Below are positions 6,972 through 14,630 of a DNA stretch of 48,252 nt, piece after piece. A program made the translations under genes and the position numbers. Source of the DNA: SIG607 sp045586405. Its GTDB lineage: Bacteria > Bacillota > Clostridia > Oscillospirales > Acutalibacteraceae. Below the pieces are notes generated by a model. It saw only the letters and a list, made by a program, of their open reading frames with translations, had not been told where the DNA came from and made no database searches. Each line of letters opens with the position of its first letter. Within the stretch, counting starts at the first letter, position 1. Where the stretch lies: assembly GCA_045586405.1 (NCBI GenBank), contig JAZNAG010000052.1, positions 1 to 48,252 of the forward strand, in the 5' to 3' direction.

Positions 6972-7526
6972 ATGAAATGGGTTTTAAAAAATATTCACGC
7001 TTTTTCGGCTGAAGATATAAAAAAGTGTCTTACTCTTATGGATTCTCAGCGCAAAAAGTATATCGACGGCTTTTTAAACGAAGAAAGAAAAATGTTGTCT
7101 GTTGCGGCGGAACTGACCGCTAAGAAATTGGTGGCAGAGTTTCTTTGCACCGATATAGAAAGCATAAATCTTTTAAGGGCTGAAAGCGGCAAACCGTATA
7201 TTGAAAATAACCCTGCATATATCAGCATCAGCCATTCTGGTGACTTTGTTGCGGCGGCGGTAAGCCATAAGCCTATCGGCATTGATATTGAGGTTATAAA
7301 GGAAAAAGACCTTGAATTTACCAAAAAGATTTTTTGTGACAGCGACCTTGAATTTATAAATAACAGTGAGGATAAACTAACGGCATTTTATAAAATCTGG
7401 ACCGCAAAGGAAGCATACTTAAAGGCTTACTCAAAAACCTTTGCCGAGGTAAAAGCAACCCCTTATACCACACTGTCCCCTACCCATTATTTTGAAAACG
7501 GGTTAATAGTGACAATAATAAAATAA
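6972..7526 (+). CDS. 4'-phosphopantetheinyl transferase (Sfp-type)
   Basis: A 184-residue Sfp-superfamily enzyme that moves phosphopantetheine from CoA to a serine of carrier proteins. ISISHSGDFVAAAVS (84-98), IGIDIE with metal ligands Asp105 and Glu107, and WTAKEAYLKA (Trp143, Lys146, Glu147, Lys151) are all present. It is shorter than Bacillus Sfp (about 224 residues), with a reduced C-terminus. No polyketide or peptide synthetase lies in the window, so it may serve fatty-acid ACP or a distant cluster. The ribosome site is weak (AGG). An AT-rich inverted repeat, TTTAAGTAT/ATACTTAAA at 6919-6948, lies upstream. Confidence 0.9.
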   Translation: MKWVLKNIHAFSAEDIKKCLTLMDSQRKKYIDGFLNEERKMLSVAAELTAKKLVAEFLCTDIESINLLRAESGKPYIENNPAYISISHSGDFVAAAVSHKPIGIDIEVIKEKDLEFTKKIFCDSDLEFINNSEDKLTAFYKIWTAKEAYLKAYSKTFAEVKATPYTTLSPTHYFENGLIVTIIK

Positions 7527-7560
7527 AAAAATCACCGATTTCACTTCGGTGATTTTATTT
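7526..7560. terminator. Bidirectional terminator between the PPTase gene and rnhA
   Basis: AAAATCACCGA (7528-7538) and TCGGTGATTTT (7546-7556) form the stem, with A and T tracts on either side. Confidence 0.85.
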
Positions 7561-7994
7561 TACAAATTTTTATAGTACGCAACTGCCAAAGCGTCGCATC
7601 GTTCATTCTCAGGATGTCCATTATGACCTTTTACCCAGTTGATTGTTACATCGTGCTTTTTGAAAAGAGCGAGAATTTCTTCCCACAAATCTACATTCAA
7701 AGCGGGTTTTTTATCTGCCTTTCGCCAGCCGTTTTTCTGCCAAGACTCTGCCCAGCCGAGTGTAATACCGTCGGACAAATATTTTGAATCGGTAGTAAGG
7801 GTTACCTTGCAGGGTTCTTTAAGGGCTTTAAGTGCACAAATTGCGGCAGTAAGTTCCATACGGTTATTGGTGGTTTCCTTTTCACCGCCTGAAAGTTCTT
7901 TTTCAACGCCGTTATATCTCAGCACCGCGCCCCAGCCGCCCGGACCGGGATTACCCGAGCAGGCACCGTCTGTAAAAATTTCAACACACTTCAT
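7560..7994 (-). CDS. rnhA: Ribonuclease HI
   Basis: A 144-residue RNase HI that cuts the RNA strand of RNA-DNA hybrids. The catalytic residues are all present: Asp9 (FTDGACSGNPGPGGWG), Glu47 (NNRMELTA), Asp69 (TTDSKYL) and Asp134 (ERCDALA), plus His124 in WVKGHNG. Length is standard for the bacterial single-domain enzyme, without the N-terminal hybrid-binding domain. It begins one base after the lexA stop, with an AGGAAG ribosome site inside the end of lexA, so the two are probably cotranscribed and may share SOS control. Confidence 0.96.
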   Translation of the reverse strand: MKCVEIFTDGACSGNPGPGGWGAVLRYNGVEKELSGGEKETTNNRMELTAAICALKALKEPCKVTLTTDSKYLSDGITLGWAESWQKNGWRKADKKPALNVDLWEEILALFKKHDVTINWVKGHNGHPENERCDALAVAYYKNL

Positions 7995-7995
7995 A

Positions 7996-8583
7996 TCAAT
8001 ACTTCCTATAGCTTCCTATAACTTTTCCGAGCACCGAGGGATTTTCGGGATATATGGGGTCAAAATCAGGGTTTTCGGGCATAAAAATCACCTGTCCGTC
8101 TTTAATAAGAAGGCGCTTGACGGTAGCTTCATCGCCATCCATACCAATTATTATATCGCCTGCTCTATACCTTGCGTTTTTATCGGCAACAACTATATCG
8201 CCGTCAAGAATACCGGCACCTCTCATAGAAAGACCTTCAACCCGAAGTGCAAAAAGCCCCTCAGCATCCTTTGTAGGATAGGGAATATAATCTTCTATCT
8301 GTTCAACAGCCAAAATAGGCTGACCTGCAGTAACTCTGCCCACAACAGGAACTCTCGCGGCGGCAACATTATCGGTAATTCTTATTGCGCGGGAAGAATG
8401 GCTGTCACGAATAATGTAGCCTTTTTCTTCAAGAGCATCCAATATACCGTGAACTGTAGAAGTGGATTTTATGGTGCAGTAACTGCATATCTCTCTGACA
8501 GTAGGCGGAAGACCGTCCGACATACTCGATACAAGAAAGCGGTAAACTTTTTCTTGTTTTTCGTTTAAAGGTTGTCTTGACAT
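7996..8583 (-). CDS. lexA: SOS-response repressor LexA
   Basis: A 195-residue LexA. Residues 1-65 form the winged helix-turn-helix (LPPTVREICSYCTIKSTSTV). The Ala86-Gly87 self-cleavage site lies in RVTAGQPI, with Ser119 (VEGLSMRGAG, usually VEGDSM) and Lys156 (ATVKRL) as the cleavage dyad. RecA filaments trigger self-cleavage and relieve repression of DNA-repair genes. ATG 8583 is chosen because GGAG precedes it and MSRQPLNEKQ is a typical LexA start; a start seven codons earlier is less likely. It is followed at once by rnhA. A degenerate LexA-like box sits 15 bases upstream of the start. Confidence 0.95.
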   Translation of the reverse strand: MSRQPLNEKQEKVYRFLVSSMSDGLPPTVREICSYCTIKSTSTVHGILDALEEKGYIIRDSHSSRAIRITDNVAAARVPVVGRVTAGQPILAVEQIEDYIPYPTKDAEGLFALRVEGLSMRGAGILDGDIVVADKNARYRAGDIIIGMDGDEATVKRLLIKDGQVIFMPENPDFDPIYPENPSVLGKVIGSYRKY

Positions 8584-8597
8584 AAAAAATCTCCTGA

Positions 8598-8611
8598 CGA
8601 ACATTTATTCT
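8598..8611. promoter_or_regulatory. Possible LexA operator (degenerate)
   Basis: CGAAC, four bases, then ATTCT, against the Gram-positive box CGAAC-N4-GTTCG: a perfect left half and two mismatches in the right half. Its position just upstream of lexA fits autoregulation. The evidence is thin. Confidence 0.3.
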
Positions 8612-9000
8612 TTTTTAATATTACCACACTTCTTATTAACTTTCAAGTAAAAACCTTTAATTATTTCAGAAAGCCCGAAAACAATAAGAAAAACAGCAAA
8701 AATTTTTGCTAAAAATTCACTTCCTACGACCTTTGTCAGCATTATTCCGCCGAACACTCCCGCTACGCCGAAAAGCGAAATAGGAATAACCGTTTTCCAT
8801 TTTATTTGTTTTTTTACAGCATAAATTATTACCGCCGTAAGACCTATCGGTAAAAAGAAAAGTAAATTTATGCCCTGGGCTTTAAGTTGCTCGGTATCCT
8901 CAAAAACTCTGAGGTAAATGAGCAACACTGCACCGCCACCAAGTCCCATTCCGCCGATAACGCCTGACAAAAGACCTGCTATAATTTTAATTAAATCCAT
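8605..9000 (-). CDS. Half-length TauE/SafE-family membrane protein (second of pair)
   Basis: A 131-residue membrane protein with about four hydrophobic segments. It opens with LLSGVIGGMGLGGGAVLLIYL, the glycine-rich signature of the TauE/SafE (sulfite, sulfoacetate or other anion exporter) family, but has only half the usual 240-270 residues and 8 helices. ATG 9000 directly follows the stop of the other half at 9001, so the two were probably made together and could form a heteromeric transporter. Substrate unknown. It ends in a Lys-rich cytoplasmic tail and stops 21 bases before the lexA start, so lexA may be read from the same message. Confidence 0.8.
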   Translation of the reverse strand: MDLIKIIAGLLSGVIGGMGLGGGAVLLIYLRVFEDTEQLKAQGINLLFFLPIGLTAVIIYAVKKQIKWKTVIPISLFGVAGVFGGIMLTKVVGSEFLAKIFAVFLIVFGLSEIIKGFYLKVNKKCGNIKKE

Positions 9001-9384
9001 TTATCTTACAAGCATCCTTACTCCTGCCCATACCATAAAACCGCCGAAAATTATTTTAAGAATGGTGGGCGAAATTTTGTTTAAAATCAGCACCGCAATA
9101 AAGGAACCTATAACTCCCGACGGAATAAACGGCAAGGCATCATTTATTGCCACATTACCCCTTATTACATAAAGTATTGCGCTTAAAACCGATATGGGCA
9201 AAATAACAGCAACGGCATTGGCGTGGGCACTTTTTTGCTCTAAACCGCATTTTTTAAGAAGCGGCACCGCTATCATACCTCCTCCCGCACCGAGCAGACC
9301 GTTTACAACACCTATAAGCGCGCCGAAAAAGGCATTTTTTAAAAACTTTTTGATTATTATCACCTCAGAGGTTATTATGCCCAA
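9001..9384 (-). CDS. Half-length TauE/SafE-family membrane protein (first of pair)
   Basis: About 127 residues with roughly four membrane segments and a second copy of the family motif (ALIGVVNGLLGAGGGMIAVPLL). It ends in WAGVRMLVR just before its partner starts. The start is unclear. TTG 9384 gives the longest form but has no good ribosome site, and a GTG lies at 9363. GAGGTG at about 9361-9366 would best fit an unusual start near KKFLKNAFF. A terminator sits immediately upstream and no promoter is visible, so expression may depend on read-through from the HAD gene. Confidence 0.75.
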   Translation of the reverse strand: MGIITSEVIIIKKFLKNAFFGALIGVVNGLLGAGGGMIAVPLLKKCGLEQKSAHANAVAVILPISVLSAILYVIRGNVAINDALPFIPSGVIGSFIAVLILNKISPTILKIIFGGFMVWAGVRMLVR

Positions 9385-9390
9385 AAAAAG

Positions 9391-9415
9391 AAAAAAGCGA
9401 GGAAACCCCGCTTTT
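9391..9415 (-). terminator. Intrinsic terminator of the HAD phosphatase gene
   Basis: On the minus strand GCGGGG (9406-9411) and CCTCGC (9397-9402) pair around a TTT loop with one mismatch, followed by long T runs (opposite the A tracts at 9383-9396). It overlaps the stop codon region of the HAD gene. Confidence 0.75.
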
Positions 9416-10082
9416 AAATAATTTGTTCAAGTTCTTTAAGATTTTTAATTTTGTAGGTTGCCTCACAGTCTTTTTGCCCTATAAAGCAACTGTCAAGCCC
9501 TGCATTTACAGCTCCGCTTATATCAGAGGTAACCGAGTCGCCAATAACCAGCACCTTCGATTTATCCTTTTCGTCGATAACACCCAGTACCCCGCCGAAA
9601 AAGGCTTTTTCGGGCTTTTGTGCGCCTAATTCTTCAGAAATAAAGGTATGTGAAATATAATTTATAATTCCCGAAAGTTTTATTCGGCTATGCTGATTAA
9701 AGGCAAGTCCGTTTGTAACAATTGCAATATCATAGCCTTTATTCTTACAGTAACAAAGTATTTCATCGCAATAAGGCTTTTTGACGGTACATTTTGACAG
9801 AAGTTTTGAATAGCCCTTAAAAAGTTCCTGCCCGTTTACCTCTATGCCCATTTCCTTGCCAAAGGTAATAAAACGGTTAACATATATGCCCTCTGCCTTT
9901 ATTTCACCACGTTCATAGGCTTTCCAGTATCTGTCATTTATTTCGCTATACAGATTAATGGCTTTATCATCACACGGCAGAGAGTTTATTCTGAATAGCT
10001 CTTTTATACAAAGATACTCTGCCCGCGTGAAATCAAGCAGAGTATTATCAAGGTCAAAAAGCAAGGTAGTATATTTTTTCAT
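9414..10082 (-). CDS. HAD-family hydrolase, YjjG-like (pyrimidine 5'-nucleotidase type)
   Basis: A 222-residue haloacid-dehalogenase-type phosphatase. Motif I is LLFDLDNTLLDF (Asp10, Asp12), motif II is IAIVTNG, and motif III/IV are QKPEKAFF and VLVIGDSVTSDISGA. The long helical cap between about residues 17 and 95, together with the TLLDF and NGxxxxQ patterns, resembles YjjG/YfnB nucleotidases, which dephosphorylate non-canonical pyrimidine nucleotides. ATG 10082 follows AGGAGAGG. It lies 10 bases after the DUF2628 gene and is probably cotranscribed with it and the NUDIX gene, another possible nucleotide-cleaning enzyme. Confidence 0.88.
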   Translation of the reverse strand: MKKYTTLLFDLDNTLLDFTRAEYLCIKELFRINSLPCDDKAINLYSEINDRYWKAYERGEIKAEGIYVNRFITFGKEMGIEVNGQELFKGYSKLLSKCTVKKPYCDEILCYCKNKGYDIAIVTNGLAFNQHSRIKLSGIINYISHTFISEELGAQKPEKAFFGGVLGVIDEKDKSKVLVIGDSVTSDISGAVNAGLDSCFIGQKDCEATYKIKNLKELEQII

Positions 10083-10092
10083 ATTACCTCTC

Positions 10093-11013
10093 CTAATGTA
10101 TAAATGCAAAAATTATACCGGGAAGATACTGTACTACAAGTACAGCTATTATAAAGGCTATAAGACTAAAGCCGCCTTTTTTACGGTAAAGGTTAAATTT
10201 TTCCTCTTCACTTATAACCTGACCGTCTATTTTGCTTAAACTATCAAGCACGTGTTTATAATAAAAACGCTCGGCAAATAAACCGCAAAAAATCATAAGA
10301 GCCAAAGAAAGAATACTACCTATTGAAGCCAGAAAAAAGGGCTGAGGGTTGCTTTCATAAACCGACAGATAAAGCTGAGCGTAGGACTCAAAATCACTTG
10401 AGCCTATAATGCTCGAAAGGGGCAGCATAAGCAGTACCGCTGCAATTTCAATAACGCCGGCAAGAGCAGCCTCTTTATACATTTTACGAGAAGCAAAGCC
10501 TGCCGCAGGAAATAGAAAACTCCATATAGAAAAGCCCACTTTTTTACCGTTTTTATACCTTAAAAATTTAGGTATTAAACGGTTAGTACCCATCATAACG
10601 AAGTTTTTAACCTTTTCGGCAGTATGACCGTCACCCAGATCGGCATTTTTATCCACACCGCCCAAAAAGTCAACACCCATAAAGATAGCCTTGCCGTAAA
10701 TATTCTGCATACCGCAGTTTGGGCACTGCGATTCTTTAGCGCTGTATCTATGGTGACAGGACGGACATTCTATAAGAACGCCTTCTTCTGTTTTCGTTTC
10801 TTTTTCTACTGTATCTGTTTGTGTTTTTTCAGATTCAACCTTGTCATACTGCATATCCGTGCCGTGCAGTTCTTCAAGACCGCACTTTTTTGCATTCACA
10901 AAGCATTCTCTGTGATGAGGCGCACCGCAGGTAGGACAAACCGCAATATCATCGTCCTCAAAAAGATATGCCTTACAGATAGGACAGCTTTTGCCTTTAA
11001 TTTCCAAACTCAT
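10093..11013 (-). CDS. Zinc-ribbon membrane protein with DUF2628-like domain
   Basis: A 306-residue protein of unknown function. The N-terminus holds a zinc-finger-like module (CPICKAYL, then CPTCGAPHHRECF, Cys/His-rich as in RING-like bacterial proteins). A charged linker (about residues 55-75) leads to a second zinc ribbon (CPSCHHRY...CPNCG). The C-terminal half has about four hydrophobic segments, including FSIWSFLFPAAGFASRKMYKEA, typical of DUF2628. Such proteins are common in Clostridia. ATG 11013 lies inside the end of the NUDIX gene (17-base overlap), which implies translational coupling. Confidence 0.78.
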   Translation of the reverse strand: MSLEIKGKSCPICKAYLFEDDDIAVCPTCGAPHHRECFVNAKKCGLEELHGTDMQYDKVESEKTQTDTVEKETKTEEGVLIECPSCHHRYSAKESQCPNCGMQNIYGKAIFMGVDFLGGVDKNADLGDGHTAEKVKNFVMMGTNRLIPKFLRYKNGKKVGFSIWSFLFPAAGFASRKMYKEAALAGVIEIAAVLLMLPLSSIIGSSDFESYAQLYLSVYESNPQPFFLASIGSILSLALMIFCGLFAERFYYKHVLDSLSKIDGQVISEEEKFNLYRKKGGFSLIAFIIAVLVVQYLPGIIFAFIH

Positions 11014-11518
11014 TACAATATTCCTTTGCAAAACGGAAAATCATATCAAAATATTCTTTTCCGTAATTGTGAAATTCTTTATTTTCTACCATAGCACGAA
11101 GCTCGTTTTCACTTACCCAACGCGCTTCATCAACCTCACTTGACTGTAAAGTCAGTGAAGAAACATCTGCATTACTCTTTGTAAACCAAATGTCTACAAA
11201 AGAATTTCTCTTTTTAATACGCGCCATTTTTTTACAAAAGCGCTGTGTACAATTTATTCCTAGCTCTTCAAGAAGTTCACGCTGAGCAGCGCAAAAAGAG
11301 GTTTCTCCCGACATAGCCGAGCCGCCTGTGGCAGCCCACTCACCAGGCATTAACTTTTTATTTTTGCTTCGTTTCTGAATAAGTAATTCTCCCTTATCAG
11401 ACACTACCCATATATGCACAACCAAATGATATTCACCCGGGCGCATAAAATACTTACCTCGAACAGCCGTTTTGCCGGTAACATTACCGGTGGAATCAAG
11501 TATATCCCATTTTTCCAT
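10997..11518 (-). CDS. NUDIX hydrolase
   Basis: A 173-residue NUDIX protein. The box runs from residue 65 to 88: GGSAMSGETSFCAAQ followed by RELLEELGI, with Arg80, Glu81, Glu84 and Glu85 as the metal-binding core. The N-terminal WDILDSTGNVTGKTAVRG and HLVVHIWVV resemble the isopentenyl-diphosphate-isomerase-like/YfcD subgroup, whose substrates are mostly unassigned. First gene of a minus-strand operon with its own promoter (11576-11604); it overlaps the DUF2628 gene. Confidence 0.9.
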   Translation of the reverse strand: MEKWDILDSTGNVTGKTAVRGKYFMRPGEYHLVVHIWVVSDKGELLIQKRSKNKKLMPGEWAATGGSAMSGETSFCAAQRELLEELGINCTQRFCKKMARIKKRNSFVDIWFTKSNADVSSLTLQSSEVDEARWVSENELRAMVENKEFHNYGKEYFDMIFRFAKEYCNEFGN

Positions 11519-11575
11519 ATTCGGTGTTCCTTTTCTTCAGCGAAAAATTTCCGCTTTTATCATAACTTATTTTAT

Positions 11576-11604
11576 ATTATAACAAATTATCACCGACTAT
11601 TCAA
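11576..11604 (-). promoter_or_regulatory. Sigma-A promoter of the NUDIX operon
   Basis: Minus-strand TTGAAT (11599-11604), 17-base spacer, TATAAT (11576-11581). Divergent from the SRP RNA promoter 18 bases away. Confidence 0.75.
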
Positions 11605-11621
11605 CCCTTTTAAATTTATGC

Positions 11622-11650
11622 TTGTAAATTTATTATAAATAGTATATAAT
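11622..11650 (+). promoter_or_regulatory. Sigma-A promoter of SRP RNA (and probably dnaX operon)
   Basis: TTGTAA (11622-11627), 17-base spacer, TATAAT (11645-11650), placing the start at about 11657, the first base of the RNA stem. Confidence 0.8.
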
Positions 11651-11656
11651 AAAGCA

Positions 11657-11797
11657 GATGTGTATCCGAGTGTGCGAATGGGCGGGTCCTGTGCGACGGA
11701 ATGCCATGAACCATGTCAGGCGGGGAACCGAGCAGCATTAAGTGGATTTTTTCGTGCGCCGCAGTAAATCGGTCCATTCGTACACTCGGGGACATTT
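11657..11797 (+). ncRNA. ffs: Signal recognition particle RNA (short, 4.5S-like)
   Basis: A long hairpin whose 5' arm (CCGAGTGTGCGAATGG) pairs with the 3' arm (CCATTCGTACACTCGG) with one G-U. At the tip is the conserved Ffh-binding domain IV: GTCAGG (11715-11720), a short stem CGG-GGAA-CCG with a GNRA loop (11721-11730), and AGCAGC (11731-11736). It is about 140 nucleotides, with no room for the Alu domain of the roughly 270-nt Bacillus form. Position just upstream of dnaX is the usual Firmicutes order. Only 25 bases without a clear terminator separate it from dnaX. Ends are set from the pairing and are good to a few bases. Confidence 0.92.
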
Positions 11798-11822
11798 TAA
11801 TTTATAAGAGGAGGGAAAACGT

Positions 11823-13400
11823 TTGGCTTATCAGGCATTATACAGAAAATACCGTCCTTCTACCTTTTCAGAGGTTGTAGGTCAGGAGCATATTACCGAA
11901 ACCTTAAAAAATCAGTTGGCAAACGATAAAATATTCCACGCCTATCTCTTTACGGGTACCAGAGGTACCGGTAAAACAACCTGCGCAAAAATTCTTGCCA
12001 AGGCGGTAAACTGTCTGTCTGCCGAAAAGGGTGACCCTTGCGGAAAATGTGAAGCTTGTCTTAGTCTTATTGACGGTGAAAATACCGATATTGCGGAAAT
12101 TGACGCCGCTTCCAACAACGGTGTAGACGATATCAGAAGCCTCAGAGACCAGGTAAACTTTGCGCCTGCTTCTTCTAAATACAGAATTTACATAATTGAC
12201 GAGGTGCACATGCTCTCTGACAATGCCTTTAATGCACTTTTAAAGACATTGGAAGAGCCCCCTGCCCACGTAATATTCATTCTTGCTACAACCGAAGTAC
12301 ACAAGCTTCCCGCTACCATACTTTCCCGTTGTCAGCGTTTTGATTTTCATCGTATTGACAGCAAGGTTATTGCAGAGCGTCTTAAATTTGTAGCAAGTAA
12401 AGAAAATATAGAAATTACCGACGGTGCCGCCACCCTTATTGCTGCCGCGGCTGATGGCGGTATGCGTGATGCCTTAAGTCTTTTGGACCTTTGTGTATCT
12501 TCAGGCCGTGTTATTGATGAGCAGACGGTTTCTTCTGCTTGCGGTATGGCAGGTAAAGATTATCTTATAGATTTATGCGAGGCTATTAAGGATAAAGATG
12601 CCTCTGCCGCCCTTTCTCTGCTTGACAGTATTCATAATTCGTCTATCGATATGCTAAGACTTCTAAATGAACTTACCGAGCATTTGCGCGACCTTATGAT
12701 AGTTAAAACGGTAAACAGTGATAAAAAGCCTATTATATGCTCACCTGACCATTTAGAGAAATTAAAGGTACAGGCAGAAAGTTTTCCTCTTCGTGATATA
12801 ATGTGGTCTCTTAAAGCTTTACAGCAGGTTTTCCCTGCTATGCAGTCGGGCAACCGCCGTCTTCAGATGGAAATGGCGCTTATCCGTCTTTGCGGAAAGG
12901 ACGACAGCAGCACCACTTCTGCCGATTTGCTTAGAAGAATAATTTCTCTTGAAGAGGCTGTGCGCTCAAACGGCAAAACTGCTGAACAGACAGAAACTGT
13001 AAAAGTAACCGCTGAGCCTGTTATAAGCAAACCGAAAACCGAAGCTGAAAAGCCTTCTGAGGAGGTTTCTGATGTAGGTGACGGACTTGTTGGTTGTTGG
13101 GAAGAAATTTTAGAAGAAGTATTTCTGCTCTGCCCGCCTGCAATGGGCATACTTAACGACTCAAAGGCTTATATTGAGGGTGATTTCCTTTTAATTGACG
13201 CTAAAAATCCCATGTTCCGTTCTATGATGAACAGCAGTGATACAATGAGAAACTCTATTCGTCAGGTGGCAGAACAAAAACTCGGTCGTTCTTTCAGACT
13301 GGGGCCCTATAAAAAGAAAACAACTTCATCGGGTGTAGACCCTCTTAAAGTGGTTGCCGATAAGTTAAACAACATAAACCTTAACGGAGGAAATGAATAA
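11823..13400 (+). CDS. dnaX: DNA polymerase III subunit gamma/tau
   Basis: A 525-residue clamp-loader ATPase that opens and loads the beta clamp. N-terminal MAYQALYRKYRP, Walker A GTRGTGKT (about 45-52), the zinc module with Cys64, Cys73, Cys76 and Cys79, Walker B DEVHM (126-130) and the SRC sensor are intact. The C-terminal tau-like part is short, with an acidic linker near 395-415. Translation starts at TTG 11823, six bases after a strong AGAGGAGG. The stop overlaps the ybaB start (TAATG). I saw no convincing programmed-frameshift signal. Confidence 0.96.
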   Translation: MAYQALYRKYRPSTFSEVVGQEHITETLKNQLANDKIFHAYLFTGTRGTGKTTCAKILAKAVNCLSAEKGDPCGKCEACLSLIDGENTDIAEIDAASNNGVDDIRSLRDQVNFAPASSKYRIYIIDEVHMLSDNAFNALLKTLEEPPAHVIFILATTEVHKLPATILSRCQRFDFHRIDSKVIAERLKFVASKENIEITDGAATLIAAAADGGMRDALSLLDLCVSSGRVIDEQTVSSACGMAGKDYLIDLCEAIKDKDASAALSLLDSIHNSSIDMLRLLNELTEHLRDLMIVKTVNSDKKPIICSPDHLEKLKVQAESFPLRDIMWSLKALQQVFPAMQSGNRRLQMEMALIRLCGKDDSSTTSADLLRRIISLEEAVRSNGKTAEQTETVKVTAEPVISKPKTEAEKPSEEVSDVGDGLVGCWEEILEEVFLLCPPAMGILNDSKAYIEGDFLLIDAKNPMFRSMMNSSDTMRNSIRQVAEQKLGRSFRLGPYKKKTTSSGVDPLKVVADKLNNINLNGGNE

Positions 13401-13741
13401 TGAAAGTAAGAATTCCAAATTCCGGCGGTCCTTCAAATATGAACGCTATGATAAAACAGGCTCAGAAAATGCAGGAGGATATGGCTAACCTTCAGTCAGA
13501 CCTTGAGCAGAGAGAATATGAGGGTACTGCAGGCGGCTCTGCCGTTACCGCTGTTGTTGACGGCAAGTATAAAATCAAAAAGCTTACCATTGACCCCTCA
13601 ATCATAGATCCTGACGATGCTGAAATGCTTGAAGACCTTGTAACAGTTGCTGTTAACGCCGCTGTTGAGTCTGCTGCTAAAACCGCTGAGGAAGAAATGG
13701 GCGCCATTACCGGCGGTCTTAATCTTCCGGGAATGTTTTAA
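13400..13741 (+). CDS. YbaB/EbfC nucleoid-associated protein
   Basis: A 113-residue DNA-binding dimer. Family marks are the Met/Gln-rich first helix (MIKQAQKMQEDM), the central GTAGGSAVTAVVDG strand pair, LTIDP and the C-terminal helices. The conserved dnaX-ybaB-recR order confirms it. The ATG overlaps the dnaX stop by one base. Its exact role is debated (nucleoid organisation, recombination repair). Confidence 0.95.
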   Translation: MKVRIPNSGGPSNMNAMIKQAQKMQEDMANLQSDLEQREYEGTAGGSAVTAVVDGKYKIKKLTIDPSIIDPDDAEMLEDLVTVAVNAAVESAAKTAEEEMGAITGGLNLPGMF

Positions 13742-13743
13742 TT

Positions 13744-14343
13744 ATGGCTTACAGTATTGCTTCCCTTACCGAGCTTGTTAAACAGTTTGAAAAACTGCCC
13801 GGCATAGGCAAAAAAACCGCTCAGCGTCTTGCTTTTCATATTTTGGCTCAACCGCCCGAACGCGCTGAAAGCTTTGCAAAAGCACTTGTTGATGCAAAGG
13901 CAAAAATACATTTTTGCGCTAAATGTCAGTCCCTTACCGATACTGAAATTTGTTCTGTTTGCAATGACGAAACTCGTGACACTTCGGTTATCTGCGTGGT
14001 AGAAAACCCCAAAGACGTTCTGACATTTGAAAGAACGAGAGAATATAAAGGTCTTTACCATGTGCTTCACGGTGCCTTTTCTCCCCTTGACGGAATCGGC
14101 CCTGAACAGCTTAAAATAAAAGAGCTTATGACAAGACTTTCAGACAATAACGTAAAAGAAGTCATAATGGCTACAAATCTTACGGTAGAGGGCGAAGCTA
14201 CTGCCAGCTACCTATCCCGACTTATCAAACCCCTGGGGCTTAAGGTTACCCGTCTTGCATACGGTATACCTGTAGGCGGCGACCTTGAATACGCCGACGA
14301 AAAAACCCTTACCCGCGCACTTGAAGGGAGAAACGAAATATAA
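13744..14343 (+). CDS. recR: Recombination protein RecR
   Basis: A 199-residue RecR, which works with RecF/RecO to load RecA at gaps. It has an N-terminal helix-hairpin-helix (KLPGIGKKTAQRLAFHI), a four-Cys zinc site (Cys58, Cys61, Cys70, Cys73) and a Toprim domain (VVENPKDVLTFERTREY; ATNLTVEGEATA). The C-terminal RLAYGIPVGGDLEYADEKT is characteristic. It starts three bases after ybaB and its stop overlaps the next start (TAATG). Confidence 0.97.
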   Translation: MAYSIASLTELVKQFEKLPGIGKKTAQRLAFHILAQPPERAESFAKALVDAKAKIHFCAKCQSLTDTEICSVCNDETRDTSVICVVENPKDVLTFERTREYKGLYHVLHGAFSPLDGIGPEQLKIKELMTRLSDNNVKEVIMATNLTVEGEATASYLSRLIKPLGLKVTRLAYGIPVGGDLEYADEKTLTRALEGRNEI

Positions 14344-14552
14344 TGGAGCAGTCAAAAATTGACAGAATAAATTTTCTCGCCCGTAAAAGCCGTGCAGAAG
14401 GCCTCACTGATGAAGAAAAAGCTGAACAGGCTGTACTCAGACGAGAATATATAGACTCCTACAAGAGAAGTCTTGAAGTCCAACTTGAAAATACAACCAT
14501 TCTTTATGCCGACGGCACAAAAAAGAAGGTAACAAAAAAAGATACAGAATGA
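14343..14552 (+). CDS. DUF896 (YnzC-like) small protein
   Basis: A 69-residue highly charged helical protein with INFLARKSRAEGLTDEEKAEQ and LRREYIDSYKRSL, the hallmark of the DUF896/YnzC family. B. subtilis YnzC folds as a helical hairpin; its role is unsettled. The ATG overlaps the recR stop, so it closes the SRP-dnaX operon before the terminator. Confidence 0.9.
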   Translation: MEQSKIDRINFLARKSRAEGLTDEEKAEQAVLRREYIDSYKRSLEVQLENTTILYADGTKKKVTKKDTE

Positions 14553-14603
14553 AAGCCCTTTAAAAGACTGAACTTTTAAAGGCAGATTTTCATTCTGTTT
14601 TTT
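14545..14603 (+). terminator. Long nested terminator of the dnaX-recR operon
   Basis: An inner stem (GCCCTTTAAAAG with CTTTTAAAGGC, 14555-14583) sits inside an outer stem (CAGAATGAAA with TTTCATTCTG, 14545-14597) and is followed by six T. It overlaps the end of the DUF896 gene. Confidence 0.85.
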
Positions 14604-14630
14604 GCAAATTTTAACAGGAGATGATAAAAA

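Noticed and set aside
7639..8568. Plus-strand open frame of 309 codons
   Set aside because: It lies opposite rnhA and lexA, both certain on the minus strand, and has no recognisable domain.
13308..13330. Programmed frameshift in dnaX at an A-rich stretch
   Set aside because: The stretch reads T AAA AAG rather than the A AAA AAG heptamer and is close to the C-terminus, so a shifted product would be almost full length; no convincing stimulator hairpin was seen.
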